Positions 5,071 to 8,156 of a stretch of DNA of 8,156 nt are shown here, one piece after another. Location of the stretch: NCBI GenBank assembly GCA_029941315.1, contig JAPYQE010000277.1:1-8156 (forward strand), read 5' to 3'. The position numbers and the translations under genes were made by a program. The notes below the pieces were generated by a model. The model was given only the letters and a program-made list of their open reading frames with translations. It searched no databases and was not told where the DNA came from. Position 1 is the stretch's first letter; every line of letters begins with the position of its first letter. This stretch comes from GCA-2724215 sp015660315 (GTDB lineage Bacteria; Latescibacterota; UBA2968; UBA8231).

Positions 5071-7433
5071 TGGGCAAGGGAATGCGCTTCATCCTCACCC
5101 TAACAGCCTCGCTCGCACTCTTGACCGCTCCCAGCACGGCTGAAACACTGCGTTTCGATAGCGCGGAGACTTGGCAGACCTGGACCATCCCACCGGGCCT
5201 GGTCCGGGTGGACGCGGAGGGCGCGCTGCGCCTGACCAAATACCGCAAGGAGGTAGACGCCGTCCGCGACGCCCACCTCTTCACCCATGCGACCCAGGAA
5301 CGGGGCGAGGTCGCCGGCGGCATCTGGACCGCCGGTAGCGGGCGGGCGACGGCTGAGGGTGCAATCGACGGCGATCCCGCGACCTTTTGGCAGCCCGATC
5401 CGGCCGACGCGCTCAAAAACTGGTTTATCGATATCGATCTGGGCCGCGCCGTGCTCGCCCGCCATATCCGCCTGACCTTTCCCGACCGGGATGGCGCCCG
5501 CCCGCTTAGGCAGTTCACCGTCTACGTCACCACCGGGGCGCGCATCCAGGCCACCGCGGACGTCTTCAAATTCGAGCCCGTCTACCGCACGACTCTGCCC
5601 AACCACGCCACTTCCCTGACCATTCCCCTAGAATATCTGGCCACTGACACCGTGCTGACCGTCGATCCGAGTATGACTATCGACCGGGATCGCGAAAACC
5701 GCTACCAGGTGATACAATACATCAGCATCGTCGTCGAAAACCAGAGTTCGGAGGCGGCGCTTGCCGAAGTCGAAGTGCTCACGGTTGGCGACAATATTAG
5801 CATCGGCGCCACAGAGCGCGGCGCCTTCCTCAACGGCACGGTAGCCGCGGCGCCGGCCAATCTCTTCGACGCCGATATCAACACCACCAACCTCATTACC
5901 TCCGGGCGCGGCGATCAGGGCTGGGAGGCGGCAGGCACCTGGTTCTACGTCGACCTGGGTGCGGTGTTTTTCGTCGACGAGCTCTTCCTCTACGTAATCC
6001 GAAAATTCGAAGGCACTTCGGGCAACCACCGGGGCACGGCCGGTCCGGGTCACCGCATCCTGGTCTCGGACGGCTCGCAGAGCACCGGCACTGCCCTGCC
6101 GGTGCCCGTAGCACTAGACTATGGCGAATTGCTCACCCACGTCGATCCCAAGACGGATCTGCTTTATCGCATCCGATACAAATTCAGGCCGCGCCGGATG
6201 CGCTATATGTTCTGGCACGGCCTCACCGACCGCGACTGGCAGGAGTCGAAATGGAGCGAGTTCATGCTCTTCTCGCCGGGCTACCCCGCCCAGGTCACGC
6301 TGCAGTCCGCCTTTATCAATCTCAGTCGGACCGACGGCGAAGGGCGCCCCAAAGTAATCAAACACCTCGCGTGGGACGCCGACCTGCCCCCGCTCACCCA
6401 GCTGCAACTGCGCTCGCGATCGGGCAACACGCTGGCGCCGGTCTACACCTTCCACAACAAAATCGGCGAGGAGGTCACCGAGACGAAGTGGATCAGTTCG
6501 CCCAAGGTCCTGCGCGGACCCGTCGATACCTCGCTGGTTGTGGGCGAGGATTGGGACGCCTGGAGCAATGTTTACCAGTTTTCGCGTGAGGCCTTTAAAT
6601 CGCAAAGCCCGCGCCGCTTCGTGCAACTGGAGCTGATCCTCTCCACCGACGATCCCGAAAACGCCGCGACGGTCAACTCACTCTCCATCGAATTCGACGC
6701 GGCCCTGGTCAGCCAGGCGCTGGGCCGTATCGAACCGCGCAGCGCCCGCCCCAACACAGAGACCCGCTTCACCTATACCTTGATGCCCAGCGCCGGGGTC
6801 GGCGACGATGGCTTCGATCTGATGCGCTTCGACCTGCCGGGCCAGATCGAGCTGTCAAACGTGAGTGTGGAGACCGGAGCGGGTAGTGCACTGGCCGCTC
6901 CGGCTTCGCTGCGCGGCGACTCCCTGCTCGTCTCCTTACCCGAACCAATACGCGACGACTCGGTCCGCGTCAGCTTCACTGCCCGCCTGGTGCGCAACGC
7001 CACCGTCTTCGGTCTCGATCTGGGCTCCAGCGCTCAACCCGACCTCTGGCAATCGGTCGAACCGGCGGAGCGCCGCGCCAATATCGTCATGCTGCCCGCG
7101 CTGACCGCCGCTACCCGACTCATCGACGACCTCGCGATCACCCCGCCGGTACTCACCCCCAATGGCGACGGCATCAACGACCAGGTCCACATCCGCTTCG
7201 TCGCCTTCAAGATCGAAGACCGCACGCCGCGGGCGCAGGTCTTCGATCTCGCTGGCCGGATGGTGGCCACTCTGCCAGCCCCGACCATCGACGGTGCCGC
7301 CCATACATTTACCTGGTCAGGGCGCAATGCAGCAGGCCATGCCGTGCGTCCAGGGGCCTACCTGCTACACCTGGATTTGGGTGCCGACGCGGGCGAAGAC
7401 ACGGTGCTGCGCAGCATAGCCGTAGCCTACTAG
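5070..7433 (+). CDS. Large secreted discoidin-domain protein with C-terminal FlgD-Ig/CHU_C-like module
   Basis: This 787-aa protein starts at ATG 5070, which shares its A with the upstream TGA (TGATG), implying translational coupling. An ATG at 5082 is a possible alternative, but either gives a signal peptide (RFILTLTASLALLTA, cleavage near STA-E). The much longer open frame from 4950 is upstream read-through. Residues about 80-240 are one F5/8 type C-like module (AEGAIDGDPATFWQPD, WFIDIDLGRAVLARHIRL). Residues about 245-405 are a second (NLFDADINTTN, WFYVDLGAVFFVDELFLY). Residues about 408-555 match the middle domain of the upstream protein (FINLSR, LQLRSRSGN, DWDAWSNVYQFS, SPRRFVQLELILS, LSIEFDAALV). 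Residues 556-690 are Ig-like. Residues 691-787 carry VLTPNGDGINDQVHIRF, FDLAGRMVATL, FTWSGRNAAGH and RPGAYLLHL, ending IAVAY. It is probably a carbohydrate-binding or cell-surface protein acting with its upstream paralogue. Confidence 0.8.
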   Translation: MGKGMRFILTLTASLALLTAPSTAETLRFDSAETWQTWTIPPGLVRVDAEGALRLTKYRKEVDAVRDAHLFTHATQERGEVAGGIWTAGSGRATAEGAIDGDPATFWQPDPADALKNWFIDIDLGRAVLARHIRLTFPDRDGARPLRQFTVYVTTGARIQATADVFKFEPVYRTTLPNHATSLTIPLEYLATDTVLTVDPSMTIDRDRENRYQVIQYISIVVENQSSEAALAEVEVLTVGDNISIGATERGAFLNGTVAAAPANLFDADINTTNLITSGRGDQGWEAAGTWFYVDLGAVFFVDELFLYVIRKFEGTSGNHRGTAGPGHRILVSDGSQSTGTALPVPVALDYGELLTHVDPKTDLLYRIRYKFRPRRMRYMFWHGLTDRDWQESKWSEFMLFSPGYPAQVTLQSAFINLSRTDGEGRPKVIKHLAWDADLPPLTQLQLRSRSGNTLAPVYTFHNKIGEEVTETKWISSPKVLRGPVDTSLVVGEDWDAWSNVYQFSREAFKSQSPRRFVQLELILSTDDPENAATVNSLSIEFDAALVSQALGRIEPRSARPNTETRFTYTLMPSAGVGDDGFDLMRFDLPGQIELSNVSVETGAGSALAAPASLRGDSLLVSLPEPIRDDSVRVSFTARLVRNATVFGLDLGSSAQPDLWQSVEPAERRANIVMLPALTAATRLIDDLAITPPVLTPNGDGINDQVHIRFVAFKIEDRTPRAQVFDLAGRMVATLPAPTIDGAAHTFTWSGRNAAGHAVRPGAYLLHLDLGADAGEDTVLRSIAVAY

Positions 7434-7462
7434 CCAACACCTCCCGGACAGCTATTATTCAG

Positions 7463-7492
7463 TTCGGCACAGACCCCTTTTTTGCGTTATAT
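7463..7492 (+). promoter_or_regulatory. Possible promoter of the third paralogue
   Basis: In the 98-base gap after the operon, TTATAT (7487-7492) could be a -10 box, with TTCGGC (7463-7468) a poor -35 at 18 bases. It lies about 40 bases before ATG 7532. A run of six T (7478-7483) sits in the spacer but has no good hairpin before it, so I do not call a terminator. Confidence 0.2.
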
Positions 7493-7531
7493 TCCCAAGA
7501 CTGTTTTCCCTCAGCACAGATAAGGTACCCG

Positions 7532-8083
7532 ATGCGCTGCGCTTGGTTTTTGACGCTAATCCTCGCAGCAACATCCGTCCACGCCCAGGTCGAAAAGTGG
7601 CAACTGGGCGGTAGCGGTATGGCCTGGAACCAGCGCGATTCCCTCCAGGTCCTCATCGACTTCTCGAGGCGCGCGATCCAGCCGCGCTACCTGCAACCGG
7701 ACCAAAATGTCATCCACCTGCTCGACAACTGGCAATTCTGGAGAGTGCCCAGCTTATATGATCTCAGCTATGTCGACGGCCAGAAGCCGCGCTTGTGGAA
7801 CCGCTGGGACGGCGAAGGCGGCAATCCGGCCCAGAGCGGGGTCTTCATGGTCGGCCGCGACTCGACGACCTACAACGCCCCGCGCAGCCAATCGATCAGC
7901 AGCACCTTCTTCTCCATCGACACCGCCGCGCCCATTCCCGGGGTCGGCAGCGGCTACGGGCGCGGTGGAGATCACCTTGCCGGTGGCTATTGTGGCCGCG
8001 GCGTATATCATTGGCCAGGAGTTGGTCGATGCGTTTGGCGAGTAAGGCGCGACAGAGGAGAAAGAAAAGCGGGACGGCTGTGA
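7532..8083 (+). pseudogene. Truncated third paralogue of the secreted discoidin-like protein
   Basis: AAGG at 7522-7525 precedes ATG 7532, and the frame opens with a signal peptide (MRCAWFLTLILAATSVHA-Q). Residues 20-137 align with the N-terminal module of the protein at 3049: WQLGGSGMAW, a DF..IQPRYL stretch, HLLDNWQFW, YVDGQKPRLW, GRDSTTYNAP, FFSIDTAAPIPG. The relatedness stops at about 7942. After it come about 46 residues of low-complexity Gly/Arg-rich reading, to a TGA at 8081-8083 inside a terminator hairpin. A full-length copy would be expected to run several hundred codons, including discoidin and FlgD-Ig modules, all of which are absent here. The break is followed by a fragment in another frame and a transposase end, so rearrangement by a mobile element (or, less interestingly, an assembly join) is likely. 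The N-terminal module might still be exported. Confidence 0.7.
7965..8045 (+). pseudogene. Possible 3' end of an unrelated gene (single hydrophobic helix)
   Basis: Directly after the break in the paralogue, another frame reads VEITLPVAIVAAAYIIGQEL followed by VDAFGE and a TAA at 8043-8045. It has the look of a membrane helix with an acidic tail. GTG 7965 could start it but has no ribosome-binding site. I read it as the tail of a foreign gene fused here, or a chance open stretch; no family is recognised. Confidence 0.25.
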
Positions 8084-8096
8084 GGGCCGCCCCGCT
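8060..8096 (-). terminator. Intrinsic terminator for minus-strand transcription
   Basis: On the minus strand, 8096-8086 (AGCGGGGCGGC) pairs with 8078-8068 (GCCGTCCCGCT) through 11 base pairs with one G-U and a 7-base loop, followed directly by TTTTCTTTC. That is a classic Rho-independent terminator. There is no T-tract on the plus-strand side. It lies just after the transposase-like reading that enters from the right edge, so it probably ended that transcript. Confidence 0.7.
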
Positions 8097-8102
8097 ATGA
8101 TG

Positions 8103-8156
8103 CGTTAAATAACCTAACGCACTGTGAGGGTGTTCCTCGTTATACTGATGCTGCCA
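8103..8156 (-). mobile_element. C-terminal end of an IS3-type transposase (partial, runs off the window)
   Basis: Reading the minus strand from the right edge gives WQHQYNEEHPHSALGYLT in an open frame. Y-N-x-x-x-P-H-S-A-L-G-Y-x-T is the hallmark C-terminal motif of the IS3/IS481-type DDE integrase core (PF13683 rve_3), usually followed by P-A-E-F. Here it is followed by two His codons and then the terminator stem, with no P-A-E-F. The frame stays open to a stop near 7903, but nothing after T looks like transposase. Only the last ~18 residues are in view; the DDE residues would be outside. Loss of the usual ending suggests a truncated or rearranged element. Confidence 0.65.

Noticed and set aside
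7448..7483. Possible terminator after the secreted-protein operon (six T after a weak CCGGA/TTCGG stem)
   Set aside because: The stem is 5 pairs with a G-T, the loop is long, and ten bases separate it from the T run.
8101..8121. Perfect 7-base inverted repeat (TGCGTTA/TAACGCA)
   Set aside because: It lies within the transposase coding motif (ALGYLT) and has no T-tract. Coding constraint or chance explains it.
8078..8130. 9-base direct repeat CTGTGAGGG (8078-8086 and 8122-8130)
   Set aside because: One copy is part of the terminator loop and the other is in the transposase codons. It is too short to call a target-site duplication without the element's ends.

Overview
The window is GC-rich bacterial DNA with the look of an uncultured member of the FCB superphylum, most like Latescibacterota or a related lineage. 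That placement is an inference. It rests on large secreted proteins ending in a FlgD-Ig/CHU_C-like module (VLTPNGDGxND), discoidin-like domains, and several relatives of one short membrane-anchored protein with a constant head. No rRNA, tRNA or CRISPR array is visible.

Region 1 (1-2968) is an array of small genes in various states of decay. Four members begin with nearly the same head (MT[VI]E[QK]RL[ED]QL..., usually followed by a basic stretch and a membrane helix) but carry different downstream domains. They are an intact 91-aa gene at 15-290, a broken chimera at 1671-2194 carrying a 15-unit pentapeptide-repeat cassette, an intact 139-aa gene at 2210-2629, and a pseudogene at 2607-2968 with a stop and a frameshift. 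The conserved tail plus the ribosome-binding site of the next gene is duplicated (223-300 and 2127-2204), which points to tandem duplication. Between the first and second members sit an XRE-type HTH protein (350-553), a convergent secreted polysaccharide-lyase-like lipoprotein (537-1523, minus strand), and a 16-codon ORF that looks like the start of a lost gene.

Region 2 (3049-7433) holds two large exported proteins whose genes overlap by one base (TGATG), so they are probably one operon. Both have a signal peptide, discoidin-like carbohydrate-binding-type modules, a shared middle domain, and a C-terminal FlgD-Ig/CHU_C-like module ending in AY. They are architectural paralogues, probably surface or extracellular proteins. 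With the lyase they suggest, but do not prove, interaction with extracellular polysaccharide.

Region 3 (7434-8156) starts a third paralogue whose homology stops abruptly near 7942. It runs into unrelated sequence, then into a minus-strand intrinsic terminator and the C-terminal end of an IS3-type transposase that enters from the right edge. The third copy has been broken by a rearrangement next to a mobile element.
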